Origin: Umbelopsis ramanniana AG
Taxonomy: Eukaryota > Mucoromycota > Umbelopsidomycetes > Umbelopsidales > Umbelopsidaceae
DNA length: 28,723 nucleotides
Direction of reading: 5' to 3'
NCBI RefSeq assembly: GCF_025399195.1
Contig: NW_026252193.1
Location: forward strand, 1 to 28,723
The notes under the pieces are model-generated. The model had not been told where the DNA came from, did not search any database, and saw nothing but the letters and a program-made list of their open reading frames with translations. Shown one piece after another: positions 18,255 to 28,723 of the stretch. Both the position numbers and the translations under genes were made by a program. Each line of letters opens with the position of its first letter. The first letter of the stretch is position 1.

Positions 18255-21200
18255 TCATTGGCTTTCTTCGCTATCCTCTATCAAATTCATCTGACGGAAA
18301 TTTTCCAAGATGTCGTAAACACTGTCATTTTGCGCTGTCTGTCTGAACGCTTTGCTTGCTTTAGCCGACTTGGATTTCTCCTTGGTCGCTTGCACTTCCT
18401 TGTCCTGGATCTCACCACTGATGATTTCCTCTGTCAATGTCTTCGTACTGAGCTTCACATTAGCAGCTTGACGTTGTTCAAATCCTACTAGCGTCATGTA
18501 CACTTGGTGTCGATGGGCGTGAGACATGTGCAATTTAAGAGATACTTGAACGTGGTCGAACAGTTGAAATTTGATTGGTCTCGGAAGATCGGCAGTATTG
18601 ATCGCGACATACGTCTGGTTGTCACTATCGTATGAACAATTCGTCATATAGGCGTTATCTGTTGGAAATGAAAGGGTCAGAATGATTGCGGATATGAATA
18701 CGGCCATTGCTAACGACTTATTCTTACCATCACTTGAGTTACCAGAGACTATGGATAAAGGTACCATCAATTCACCAGATTTCTCTTTCAAATAGACGGG
18801 GCCTTTCAACACCAGTCTAAAATATAGGAAGGCATTGATTAGCAACTCGGCCATTGAATACTTAGCTCCAACTCACTCAATTACCTTGGAACATAAACAA
18901 AGAAGCCGTTTGATCGAATTTCCGAAATGATACCGCTCATTATGATAGGTCCATTTTTAAGCTGTCGAGTTGGTCAATTTAATGTGTTGTTGAAATTCAT
19001 GAGAAAAAAAAAACTTGCGTAAACAATTACCTGCTGAAGCACATAAAGACTCTGGAACAGCTCGGCTGAATCCTATATGTTGAAAAGGTGAAACTACATC
19101 AGCTGAAAGCCATTTTGGATACTCAATGTGGATGTCTCAGCTTACCCTTTGAGCTAGTTTTGACTCACGCGTCTTCAAGTTGAGATTTAAGCAAAGATTA
19201 ACCAGCTTGGAATTGCTATGTAGCAAACTTGGTGTCGCAGGCGATGGGCTGACTGACGTTTCCGAAACACATTCCATCAATTGCCGGTGCACAATAACAT
19301 CAGCGTAACGACGAATTGGGGACTGGGAAGCAAGGATGAGATGATGATACAATCCAAGTCCTCAATGATAGGATGCTTACCGTGAAATGGGTATAGTAGG
19401 GAAGGGCCAATCCATAGTGATAATAGTGGTCCACAGATGTGTTTCCTGAAGAAATATATCTGTAGATGTCTTAGCTTTGTACTAGATTTTTACCATCATG
19501 GCCAGCAGAATAACCTACCCAGCTTCGTTCATTGCCATTGTTGCCATGGTCTTCAATAGGCTAACTAAGGCAGGATCATCAGAGCTTTGATCAGCGATGC
19601 GTTCCAATGAGTGCGCCAAAGTTTTGTTAGATGTGTAGTCGATTTGGTATCCTCTTGTTGCAGCAGCTTGCTCAAGTAACTTGAATCGTTCCTTGGTGGG
19701 AGGTGGATGGTGACGAAGCAAAGCTGAATCCTTGAAACGCTGATGGATCCTTTCCGCTACGGACGCATTGGCCATAATCATAGCCTCTGCCACTATCTCA
19801 TGAACTTCCAGCTCCTTCTTTGGGATGATGTCCGTGATGTTGTGCTCGCTAGCAATTTGAAATTTGACTTCTGAACTTTCCAACTCCAAGGCACCTTTTC
19901 CCAACCGTCGTTCCTGATTTGCAAGAACATGTCAGAACGTATATACAAATATATGAAGTAATCTTAAAAAGCATACCCGAACGACTCGCAAGATATCTAC
20001 TAATTTGACCACGGACTTCTTGAGTTTTTGAGCAGTTTTCTTATCCAAACCTTTAACTGTATCGGCTCCATTAAATAATTCTTGCGCCTGCTCATACTCC
20101 ATCTCACAGGCTGATCTGATAACAGATCGTCCAAACCAGGTATCTACCACTTTGTAATTCTTATCTAACGTCCAGATCACAGAAACTATGAGGCAATAGG
20201 TCCGCGTGAATCAGTAACCCAAGCAGTACCATGTGGAAGCTGTAGCACTTTCATCAACTTACCTGCAAACCGATCTACCCTATGACGCAAAGAGCACACC
20301 CTTTCACTAAGTACGCTGGGCAACATGTCGAAGCGTCTATCAGCTAGGTATACAGTGGTTCCTCTGCGAGTCGATGTATCATAGGCTTTGTTAGAAAAGT
20401 TTCAGTAGCTTGATTGAATAGATTGATATTCATACCTTGCCCTGGCTTCCAAATCAGTATGGCAATTCTCCTTTACAAAGTACGACACATCAGCAATGTG
20501 CACACCAAGTTCTATGCGGCCATCACCGAGTTCGTTTACAGATAATGCATCTGTAGAGGCAACGATGTTAGCTTGTAATAATTTGACGCATAATACCTTC
20601 TGCTACAAACCATCAATATCTTGGCAATTAGGGGGATCGATGCTATTGAAATTTTGATTAGCATTACTGGCATGCGCTATATCTCCTTCTACGATCACAA
20701 CTAACCTGAAAATATCTATGTTTCGAAGATCTCTACGAGTGGAGAGTTCCTCCTGTGATAAACAATGTTAGTTATGTCAAGGAAACACGCAACGTCGTAA
20801 ATAAGCACTCACATCCGTCGGTCGCCAAGGAGTTTCTGGTGTATCAATTGGCATTTCCCTCATACATGCTTCACCGAACCCTCTTGATGCTTGAGATTCT
20901 GGAATTCCATGCTCAACCAATATGGCGGATATTTCAGTGTCCAGCTGATGTATTGGTCCTGCGAGTAAGACAGATATAAATGAAACGTCATTGTTATACA
21001 TCGTACAACTTTAGCGATAGTTAATACCTAAGGACCGAACAAAATGACCATTTGGGTACTGAGATGAGACAGGCCTAGAAGACAAACATTATGAATATTA
21101 TGTTGTATACCCAAAGCTGTATTGTGTTGATAGTATTACCAGCTGTCAATTCGTACGACAATACGTTGATTGCCTATGGATTTCACATCCTGATGCCGTA

Positions 21201-22760
21201 TACGTATTTTTGGGATGACTGGATGGAGAGGGATCGCCAAATGCATAGAGCCTCCTTGTTCTATGCCATCTTCCTGGATAGTAGCCACATATGATCTCCA
21301 ATTTCTTTGCATGATGCCTACTACCCGACCCATCGGTCGTCTTTTAGTGGAATTCGGCTCTACAGAAGCTTGGTACCCAAGTTCTAAAGATTGAACAATC
21401 AGCATACATAACTCATACGGCTTGAAGAAAAATCATGGACCAAAACTACCTTCGTCATCATTTCCATCATATGAAATGCCAAAGGAGGGAGTCGCTTGGT
21501 TGACTTCAGACAATAGTTCGACCACAACAGTGTCACCTTGAACTATTTCAAAAATCAAGAAAAAAAAAATGAGACAATTATTCATTGCAGAAGATACCTA
21601 TTTTCATGAAGTTGACGTAGCATACCAGCTCTATTCCTGTCTTCGTTCCCTACGATCATAACGTCGCCTAATGGGCTATTGTTATTGGTGACGAACGCTT
21701 GATCCCTGTTGCTCGCATTGATTCTTATGATTCCAGATATATAGCGGTTGGATTTTATACCAGCTTCTAAATCAGCTGAAGACCTGTACTGTTGATGCTA
21801 ATTGCATTAGCATAACATGATAGGCAATCGATGGTTTGCACCTGCTTTACAAACCTCTGTATATCCAGCCACTGGTCGTCCTTTCTTACTGTCGGTGCTG
21901 CTGAAGAGTCGTATGGTGTCTAGATCCTCTTCAATTTCTGCCTCTTTAAGTACTTCTCTAAGGTTTTGTAAAGTAGTATGTTCCGGCCACATCTCTTTCA
22001 AATATTGCTCGACAGAATATACATCTACGCCTCGTGATGAGCTACTTGTAAATAGCTCTGACAGAATAATGATACGCTTTCCGGTATGGTGGTGATACCA
22101 CTCTGCAAGTTTTCGCAACGCACGTTCTTCGCGGTGTAATGACGATTCTCCCGGCAAACGTGAGACGTGGGTATCAGAGCATATCTCATTGTAGAACACA
22201 ATGCTGTTCCTTCTTGGATCACCAACAACCTGACGTAGCCTTTTGTACGTACGAGTTTTGTCGTGCTGCTGTAACTGGTTTCCGAGTCTGATTAGCGCCT
22301 TTTCCTTCGGATATAGGTAACTCGAAGTTACTTACTGACAACATCACGGTCTGCGGAACAATGATATTTCTAAGTTCTTCCTGTTCCAGGATCTCAAGGT
22401 ACCGAATCGCCACCTATACGTTCATAGTCAGTACAGCTCTTTAAAATGCTATTAGATCTTGTATCACGAAAGTACTTGCAGATATATCAGGAACAACGTA
22501 GTGTGTTGCGGCTCCAGTCAACAACGCAGAACTGGTTGGGGTCGCCTCCTGGCAGCTCGGCGCACTTTTGCAAGCCTCCGATTGACAAGGGATATCGTCT
22601 CTAATATAACCTGCTCAAGCGTTAGTTTCAAAGAATAACATTTGATCTGATTGCGGATCTGCAAAATGTAGTACATACGCTCTCGAACGAGCTTCACGAT
22701 GGAATTGTTACGAGTCTTTCGGTAAAATTCGTGACCAGTACGTTGCATTGATGAAGGCAT
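18255..22760 (-). CDS. DIS3L: DIS3-like 3'-5' exoribonuclease (DIS3L1 type), exosome-associated
   Basis: There are 21 exons (1056 aa): 22760-22679, 22610-22480, 22413-22336, 22274-21855, 21788-21626, 21542-21450, 21383-21140, 21074-21028, 20958-20813, 20752-20706, 20642-20611, 20550-20436, 20363-20263, 20185-19977, 19913-19519, 19459-19381, 19322-19146, 19072-19031, 18961-18885, 18816-18728 and 18658-18255. The N-terminal CR3 Cys motif (CQSEAC) and PIN domain (THYVVPD..YLEILE) come first. Then come OB domains ([16 protein letters not shown]), the RNB core with the four active-site Asp intact (486, 492, 494, 495 in [13 protein letters not shown]), [16 protein letters not shown], and a C-terminal S1 domain. 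[21 protein letters not shown] and YPNGHFVR match animal DIS3L rather than DIS3. The role is processive RNA decay with the cytoplasmic exosome. One intron is GC-AG. Confidence 0.92.
22414..22479 (-). other. DIS3L: GC-AG intron in the DIS3L-like gene
   Basis: The 66-nt intron begins GCAAGT and ends TATAG. Joining ...VPDIS to [10 protein letters not shown] keeps the frame and the family alignment. The nearby GT (GTACTT) would leave phase 1 and break it. Confidence 0.82.
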
Positions 22761-22913
22761 TTGTGTTTTCTTTATATTATATTACAGAGAGGGAGGTATG
22801 CGTGGATGTACAAATTATGCAATTATTAAAGCAAGTGAAGCTGAAGTGAATGAGTACTGGGGGGTTTTGAATGAGCTGAGGATGAAAAAAGCAAACGCAA
22901 ATTGTGAGGTCTA

Positions 22914-24464
22914 TCAGTTGTCTTCCCTGATATTCGGTTTGGTTCCATTCTGCTTCAAGCGTTTTAGCTCTTGTGAAGAAGGGAATTCGACGTCCCAATA
23001 ACCTGGTGGAGTGAGTGGTCGTTTGTATACTTCGCGATGGCGAGAGTTTTGCTTGATACGTTCAGAGGCATGCCGCAATTTGTTTGGTTCTTCAACATCA
23101 GGTAGCGTTCCTACTGCGCGATAATACTGAACAAGCCAGAGGAAAATAAAAAGAAAGAAAGAAAATTAGTTAATTTCAATCCTTTTTGCTAGTTCAAATT
23201 GACTCATCATTTCATTCTCACCTCTGAACAACACGCACATGCTGTACCGTGCATTTTTGTTCTTTCGTACTTGTTGCGAACGACATCGACATATGCAAAT
23301 TCACATTGTGGCGATACATCTTGATGAGTACTATTGCAAGGAATACTATTTTCATCGACTCTGTCATCCTCTGCCATATACGTTGCCGTATGGTCATGAA
23401 TTGGCGACGTCTGATTGTTGTTAAGCGAAAATTTGTTCTGAAGAGCTGATCGTTCGCATGTATCGTAAGCAGATAACGTCGTTGCATATTCATTTTGGCT
23501 GCCATCTTCGTTGTCCTGTACATCATAGTTTTTGCCATCTACTTCTTGCATTTTTTCGGATGTATTAGGCAAATCTTCATATGCTGGCTGTATCGATGCC
23601 GTCGCTAGCAATGTTTCAAATGGCTGCGACTTCGGCTGATTAAGTGCGAATGCTATGATTTGTGTCTGCTGTAAATCCAAGTCTCGGTCTTCGCCTATAA
23701 TTTTTCTATTATATGCTCTCAGACTAGGAGATGGATGCTCAGTATAACTATATGTATCTCCATGTTGTTCAGTCGGTCTTGGTCTCCGCGGAGCTTTTAC
23801 AGCTTCCAGTACTTGACTATTTTGCACTTTTCTTGTTTGAGGTGTAGTAAATAAGACGCTAGAGAGAATATCAGTCGTTACATCGGATAAAGCCGACTGA
23901 GGTTGGCCGTTTCCCGGAGAAGATGGGTTTGCATGCATGTGGTCTTGAGATGACTGCTGCTCCTGATGGCGGCTGCACTCGTTGTCTTCAAGATTCAATT
24001 CGATTGATGTTCTGGAACTAAGCTCTCCCTCATACGCGTCATCAAAGGTTGTTGAATTGCCAGATGGTACTGCATCATGAGCAGGTGAGGGTGTCGTATG
24101 TGTTTTTTGTCGCGTCGATAATCTAGGAAGAATTTTTCGTCAAAACCATCCTGAGACCATGCGTCGCGTAACACGACCCTGAAAGCTTACGCTGCTCTGA
24201 GTCGTTCAATGATTCTATCACGATGCTTCAAGTCATTTTTATACTCTACACGTTATAGAATAAGTTAAAACGTGTCTATAATTCGATTAACTAATATCAA
24301 AGCACTATAGCTTACGCTCTATCTGAGTTTTGTATATTTTCTTCTCGATCCTTTCACGTTTTAAGGCGCCTTGCAAATCTAGAGGGAATCCATGTTAACA
24401 TAATGCAGAATGGCCGGGTGAAAAGCTTCGTATATCTACCCTTAATCGTCTCGTCGGAAGTCAT
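22914..24464 (-). CDS. DNA-end resection factor, CtIP/Sae2/Ctp1 family
   Basis: Exons are 24464-24440, 24378-24316, 24245-24191, 24122-23222 and 23126-22914 (418 aa). The protein activates the Mre11 nuclease complex to start resection of double-strand breaks. Residues 1-50 form a charged coiled coil (KRERIEKKIYKTQIEQYKNDLKHRDRIIERLRAAL), the tetramerisation region. About 55-315 is disordered, as usual for the family. The conserved C-terminal domain has CACCSEYYRAVG (CxxC = Cys343 and Cys346), SRHREVYKRP (the RHR motif) and TPPGYWDVEFPS. Thr387-Pro is at the position of the CDK site that licenses CtIP (T847) and Sae2 (S267). The first exon holds eight codons. It is divergent from NAA30 and 153 bp upstream of the DIS3L start. 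Confidence 0.88.
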
Positions 24465-24673
24465 CCCCAACACCTGTAGATTGGATTTGCGCTGTAGGGA
24501 AGTTTATCGAATCTGTTGCTGTAGGGAAGTAGCCAAACCAAACGCGCGCGTCTACTTTTTTTTTTTTTGGGTAGCGCGCGCGTCTTACTTTTAGCGTCGG
24601 AGTTACTTTCACTTGTCAAGTCACAAAACCTTGGTGACAGAGATCTCACACCACTTCATACCCCCTCCCTCCA
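24465..24673. promoter_or_regulatory. 209-bp bidirectional promoter with paired CGCGCGCGTCT elements
   Basis: This lies between the ATGs of the CtIP-like gene and NAA30. CGCGCGCGTCT occurs twice in the same orientation (24543-24553 and 24575-24585), 32 bp apart, separated by a run of 13 T. The pair is nearly central. CG-rich cores of this kind overlap the MCB/E2F consensus, which would suit G1/S control of a resection gene. Confidence 0.5.
24543..24585 (+). repeat. direct repeat CGCGCGCGTCT x2
   Basis: Two identical 11-mers start 32 bp apart and flank a T13 run. The flanks (CTAC before the T run, GTAG after it) also make a partial inverted repeat. Confidence 0.75.
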
Positions 24674-25489
24674 ATGTCAGAGCTATCATACATTCCATAC
24701 ACCTCAGAACGGCAGCTCCCACCTATCATAACGCTTATAGAAAATGATCTATCAGAGCCCTACTCAATCTATACATATCGATACTTCATTCACAACTGGC
24801 CCAACCTCTGCTTTATGGTAAGATGTATAACCCATTATTCCCATTGATCCTACATTCCAACGACTTTGACGCCGAAAAAAAGCGTCTTGTGTTCTTTCAT
24901 TGTTTAGTACTACTTTTTGCTATATTTTTACGCAAACGACAATTTGTTGGTCACTATCATGACTTCTACCCGTTTTCGCCGCTTCAACTTGCGCACGTTT
25001 TATTCCATCATACATCTACGCATTTGCTAACACCTCCTTTCTCACTAGGCTATGGATGGAGAACAATGTGTGGGTGTTATAATATGCAAATTGGACAAAC
25101 ATAGAGAAGCACTACGAGGATATATTGCTATGCTGGCCGTAGCGAAGGAGTATCGTAAACGAAAAATTGGAACCACCCTTGTGCAGAAGTCAATACTAGC
25201 CATGAAGGAGCAAAATGCTGATGAGGTATGTTCGATACAAAGATAAGCAGCTGTAATAACATCAAGGGTCTGATGCAAATTGTCAGACGATGTATTATCG
25301 CTCTCCTACTAAATTCATATTAATGCAACCTTTTAGGTCGTTCTGGAAACTGAATATACCAACGCAGGAGCGCTAAGTCTATACCAACATCTTGGTTTTA
25401 TTCGAGACAAGAGATTGTATCGGTACTATCTTAACGGTGTAGATGCTTTTCGTTTGAAGCTGTTTTGTCGCACCATGGTAAAGAACTGA
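24674..25489 (+). CDS. NAA30: N-alpha-acetyltransferase NatC catalytic subunit
   Basis: Exons are 24674-24817, 25049-25225 and 25337-25489 (157 aa). It acetylates N termini such as Met-Leu and Met-Ile on nascent chains as the NatC catalytic subunit (yeast Mak3). This GNAT fold shows [85 protein letters not shown]. These are near-diagnostic for NAA30/MAK3. The acetyl-CoA loop reads R84-K-R-K87-I-G89, with Lys where the R/Q-x-x-G-x-G/A motif normally has its first Gly. Intron 1 (231 nt) is long for this window. The protein has no N-terminal extension, as in yeast. Confidence 0.93.
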
Positions 25490-25578
25490 TTGGGCGGGCG
25501 GTAAAAATTAGAATTACGTGAACTGGCTATTAGACCAAGCCACTTTTCAATGCTTATTCTCTCACGCTTCTTGTGGTA

Positions 25579-28186
25579 ATGGAAGATTATGAAGACCATT
25601 CAGAAGATAATAAAAGAAAAAGAATACGAGCGACTCAGGCCTGTATACCTTGTCGTAAAAAGAAGGTGCGTCCCACCGCCAGCAGTCGACTTCAGCACCG
25701 GCTGGTAACTGCGGTATTACAACTAAGCTGACCCATTCTCTGATATAGATCAAATGCGACGGCCGAAAACCAAATTGCTTACATTGTGAACAATACAATG
25801 TGACATGCATCTTTGCTGAATCTAGAAAGCGTGGGCCACGTAAAGGCTATGTCCAGCAACTGGAAGAAAGAGTAGCACAACTGAAGCAGCGCTTAAAGGA
25901 AGTGGGGGAAGACGTACCTTCTACTCCTCCCGACATGGTGCAGTCCGGCTCTATCGGCGGCCGTGCTTCTCTTGAGCCAGAAGATCTCAAAATGGCGTTA
26001 CTACACTCGAGAGAATCGTCCATTCCAAAGACTCCCAGACCATTGAACGACAGTCTAAACGAGTTTCCTGCACGAGACCTAACATTAGACCTGGTGGGTC
26101 TGTTTTTCACCAACCCAAATGCCACTTTCCCACTTATACACAAAGGAATGTTCATGGAGAGTGTGTACAGAGGGGAAATCTTCAACGGTTTGCTTTGGGC
26201 AGTTCTGGCTGTTGCTGCTAGGTGAGTGACGTTAAGCTAATGATGATGGTATGATAAGAGACTCTGCATTCTAATGTATGTACTGTGGCCTCAAAGATTT
26301 TCAGACGACAGTAGGGTCACGACAAATCCACCTCACCTAGCAGGTGACAAGTTTGCATCGAAAGCCATCGCGTGCATCGATGCCAACACATTCGAACCTA
26401 CACTATACAATCTTCAGTTCTGGGGCATTATGAGCGCATACGAATACGGCAGAGCCAGCGGTGCGCGTGCGTGGATGTACGGAGGAATGGCGATAAGGCA
26501 AGTTTCTCGAAAATATTTGATTGATTGATATAAATGGAACAAATGCTTATATGTTATCAATGTAGAATAAGCTTAGAACTCGGCTTGAACAAAGAAGAAA
26601 CGCTCAGCGAACCGATGCGGGCGCCAGACGGGAAAGTGGATGAATTGGCGATGGCACTACGACGTCGCATATTTTGGAGCACATACAGCATTGACAAGTA
26701 CGTATGAAAAGCAGAAGCTTCGATTTTACCCAAAGACACTAAACCTTCCATATCATCAGATTCTGTAGCGCTGGTACAAATCGACCACAGTCATTAGAAG
26801 AAGGTGACTGCGACTCCAAGTATCCGACTATTGCTGAGTCCTTGATTCTTTTGGAAATTCCAACATCCTTGAGCGAAGCTGCTGCCAAAGATACCCTTGT
26901 CGACATTCCTGCTGTGCATTTAACTGTCGTACGAATCTTTGGAGAAATTAACAAGTATATGAACAGAGCAAAACCCGTTCATGGGCAAGCCATCAGCTGG
27001 CCGCCTATCCCTCAATTCCGAGAATTGGATAATCAACTTAGGAGCTGGAGAGCAGAAATACCAGAACGATTTCACTTCAATCCTAGTAACCTAGCGCGAC
27101 ATCGCGCCACTACCAGTAAACATTACATGTATTTGTGGCTATCAGCACATATGCTCTGGGCCACAAGTGCTTTGGTTTTGCATCGTGCCAGTCTTGCATT
27201 CACTGGAAATGACCTCAATAGACTTGCGGGCGACCCATATACAATTGCCCGTGATATTGAGAGCAGCACGTTACTTTGTAAGGAAGCTGTGGACCTGGTC
27301 ATGGACGTGTTTCAAATTATAACGGATGAATGCGGTCGCAATATATTACCTTTCATATGCTACACAGCATACACGGTTGCTACAACACTGATGACAAGTC
27401 GAGCTAACGAACTGGCCGCCTCTCAAAGAAGCAATAAGAGATTGTCGATCCTTTATAAAGTGATGGCGGTATGTGATTGTTTTAAGGTTATAGGACGCAA
27501 CTTACTCTACTCGAAAATGGATTTTTGACTTTTTTTTTTCTTACTAGCATATGGAACCTTATTGGCCAATGTGTGCCAGAGTAGCAGCAACTACAAAGCA
27601 ACTTCATAATGCCCATAGTCGGATGTATGTCATCAGTCCAGAGACTGAACTATTCGATGATCGAAAATACGACCAGGCAACTGCTCATCAATTCTCTCCT
27701 CACGTTCCGCAAACCTACCGCAAAGACAAAGCAATAGCTACCTCACCTGTCATAAATGACCAGTCAAACCCCCCACCAGTGAAAAAGAAGAAGAAGTCTC
27801 GTAATACATCTACCGATGCTGCTGCCGCCGTTGCCCCCGCCCCCACGTACACTATAGAACTTCAACCGTCTCTTGTGCCTGCGTTGAATAATTCCCCTGA
27901 AAATAATAATGTCCATGGTGGCTACCATACGTCAGAACAGCACGCTTTGCCGGTCGAAGCATCTATACCTCTGGCGCCATGGATGAACAGTAATACAGAT
28001 TTTAATAGCCTGGACTTTTTGTTTGATGGCACCCTCTTTGGACAAATGATATTTGACGCTCAGAGGATGCCGCCTCCAGGCATCGGGGAGCCCACTGGTC
28101 TGGATACGCATCTTTTCAATGGACCATTGGCCAATACTTCGGATGGTTTTGCAAACTACAAACCTGTATGGGATGTTGAGCATTAA
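25579..28186 (+). CDS. Zn2Cys6 fungal-specific transcription factor
   Basis: Exons are 25579-25665, 25749-26221, 26297-26497, 26566-26697, 26760-27468 and 27548-28186 (746 aa). The binuclear cluster CX2CX6CX6CX2CX6C (Cys22, 25, 32, 39, 42, 49) is split by intron 1 after CRKKK. A linker and short coiled coil follow (YVQQLEERVAQLKQRLKEV). The fungal transcription-factor middle-homology domain runs from about 128 (LVGLFFTNPNATFPLIHKGMF, YGGMAIRISLELGL) to about 540. The C-terminal ~210 residues are disordered, with a Lys patch (KKKKK), an Ala/Pro run and acidic or aromatic stretches typical of activation regions. Target genes cannot be told. One intron is GC-AG. It converges with ATP2. Confidence 0.93.
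26498..26565 (+). other. GC-AG intron in the Zn2Cys6 factor
   Basis: The 68-nt intron begins GCAAGT and ends GTAG. Joining AG|A gives GGMAIRISLELGL, the hallmark of the middle-homology domain. Using the GT four bases on changes the frame and loses it. Confidence 0.85.
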
Positions 28187-28308
28187 ATATATTCTTTTAA
28201 CTATTCTTTTTCAAAACCAATATGTATAGTCTTCTCTTCATAGCACCGCCATCCGTTTGATAGCATTAAACCAAGTAGATATTGTCTAAATGTGATTTTT
28301 TTAACTGA

Positions 28309-28314
28309 TTTATT
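28309..28314 (-). terminator. poly(A) signal AATAAA for ATP2
   Basis: Forward TTTATT lies about 100 nt past the ATP2 stop, in the 228-bp convergent gap. Confidence 0.35.
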
Positions 28315-28414
28315 TGGGTGAAAAGTGTCTAATACGCCGGCCACCAAAAAAGGAATTCCATTTATATTTTTTATAGGAAAAAACTACTTCTTTACAAACA
28401 CTCTTTTTCTCCGT

Positions 28415-28723
<309 letters not shown>

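Noticed and set aside
19511-19530. Apparent frameshift in the DIS3L-like gene after MNEAG
   Set aside because: Using donor GTAGGT at 19518 and the CTACAG acceptor before 19459 gives [22 protein letters not shown] in frame, so no mutation is needed.
24541-24590. CG-rich stretch as a Z-DNA or CRISPR-like repeat
   Set aside because: There are only two short copies with a T-run spacer, in a promoter. A regulatory site is the simpler reading.

Overview
This window is nuclear DNA of a fungus, most likely an early-diverging (Mucoromycota, Mucorales-like) species. The reasons are compact genes with many short introns (mostly 60-130 nt, GTAAGT-type donors), short intergenic gaps, an AT-leaning base composition with long A/T runs, AATAAA poly(A) signals, and a gene set mixing typical fungal regulators (a Zn2Cys6 factor, a Yap-type bZIP, an F-box/LRR protein) with a DIS3L-type exonuclease. 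The lineage is inferred from style and protein resemblance, not from a marker gene. All exon models were built by hand from splice signals and reading-frame continuity; in every multi-exon gene the exon lengths sum to a whole number of codons.

Layout. 1-890: a possible broken or partial AMP-binding-type exon at the left edge and a small Ser/Thr-rich gene. 1690-2593 (+): V-ATPase c'' subunit. 2870-5457 (-): mitochondrial ribosome recycling factor, then a Sel1-repeat protein. 5571-8103: a zinc polyol dehydrogenase (-) and a short-chain dehydrogenase (+) divergently transcribed from a 210-bp gap. 8282-11389 (-): a Yap-like bZIP factor and UDP-glucuronate decarboxylase, the latter with an 8-nt micro-exon. 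11842-12264 (-): an orphan hydrophobic ORF. 12366-14176 (+): an arrestin-fold protein. 14345-15751 (-): an intronless F-box/LRR protein. 16868-17558 (+): a small cyclin. 18255-22760 (-): a 21-exon DIS3L-like RNase. 22914-24464 (-): a CtIP/Sae2/Ctp1 homologue. 24674-25489 (+): NatC acetyltransferase NAA30. 25579-28186 (+): a Zn2Cys6 transcription factor. 28415-28723 (-): the 3' end of ATP synthase beta.

Most of the window is housekeeping: vacuolar acidification, mitochondrial translation and ATP synthesis, cytoplasmic RNA decay, DNA-end resection and N-terminal acetylation. The only stretch that reads as a pathway neighbourhood is 5.5-11.4 kb. There two sugar or polyol dehydrogenases share a promoter next to a bZIP regulator and a UDP-xylose-forming enzyme. 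I see no CRISPR array, tRNA, rRNA, intact transposon or toxin system. The points most worth following are the DIS3L-type nuclease with a decayed PIN site, the easily missed CtIP homologue and its CG-rich bidirectional promoter, two GC-AG introns, the micro-exon, and the orphan ORF.
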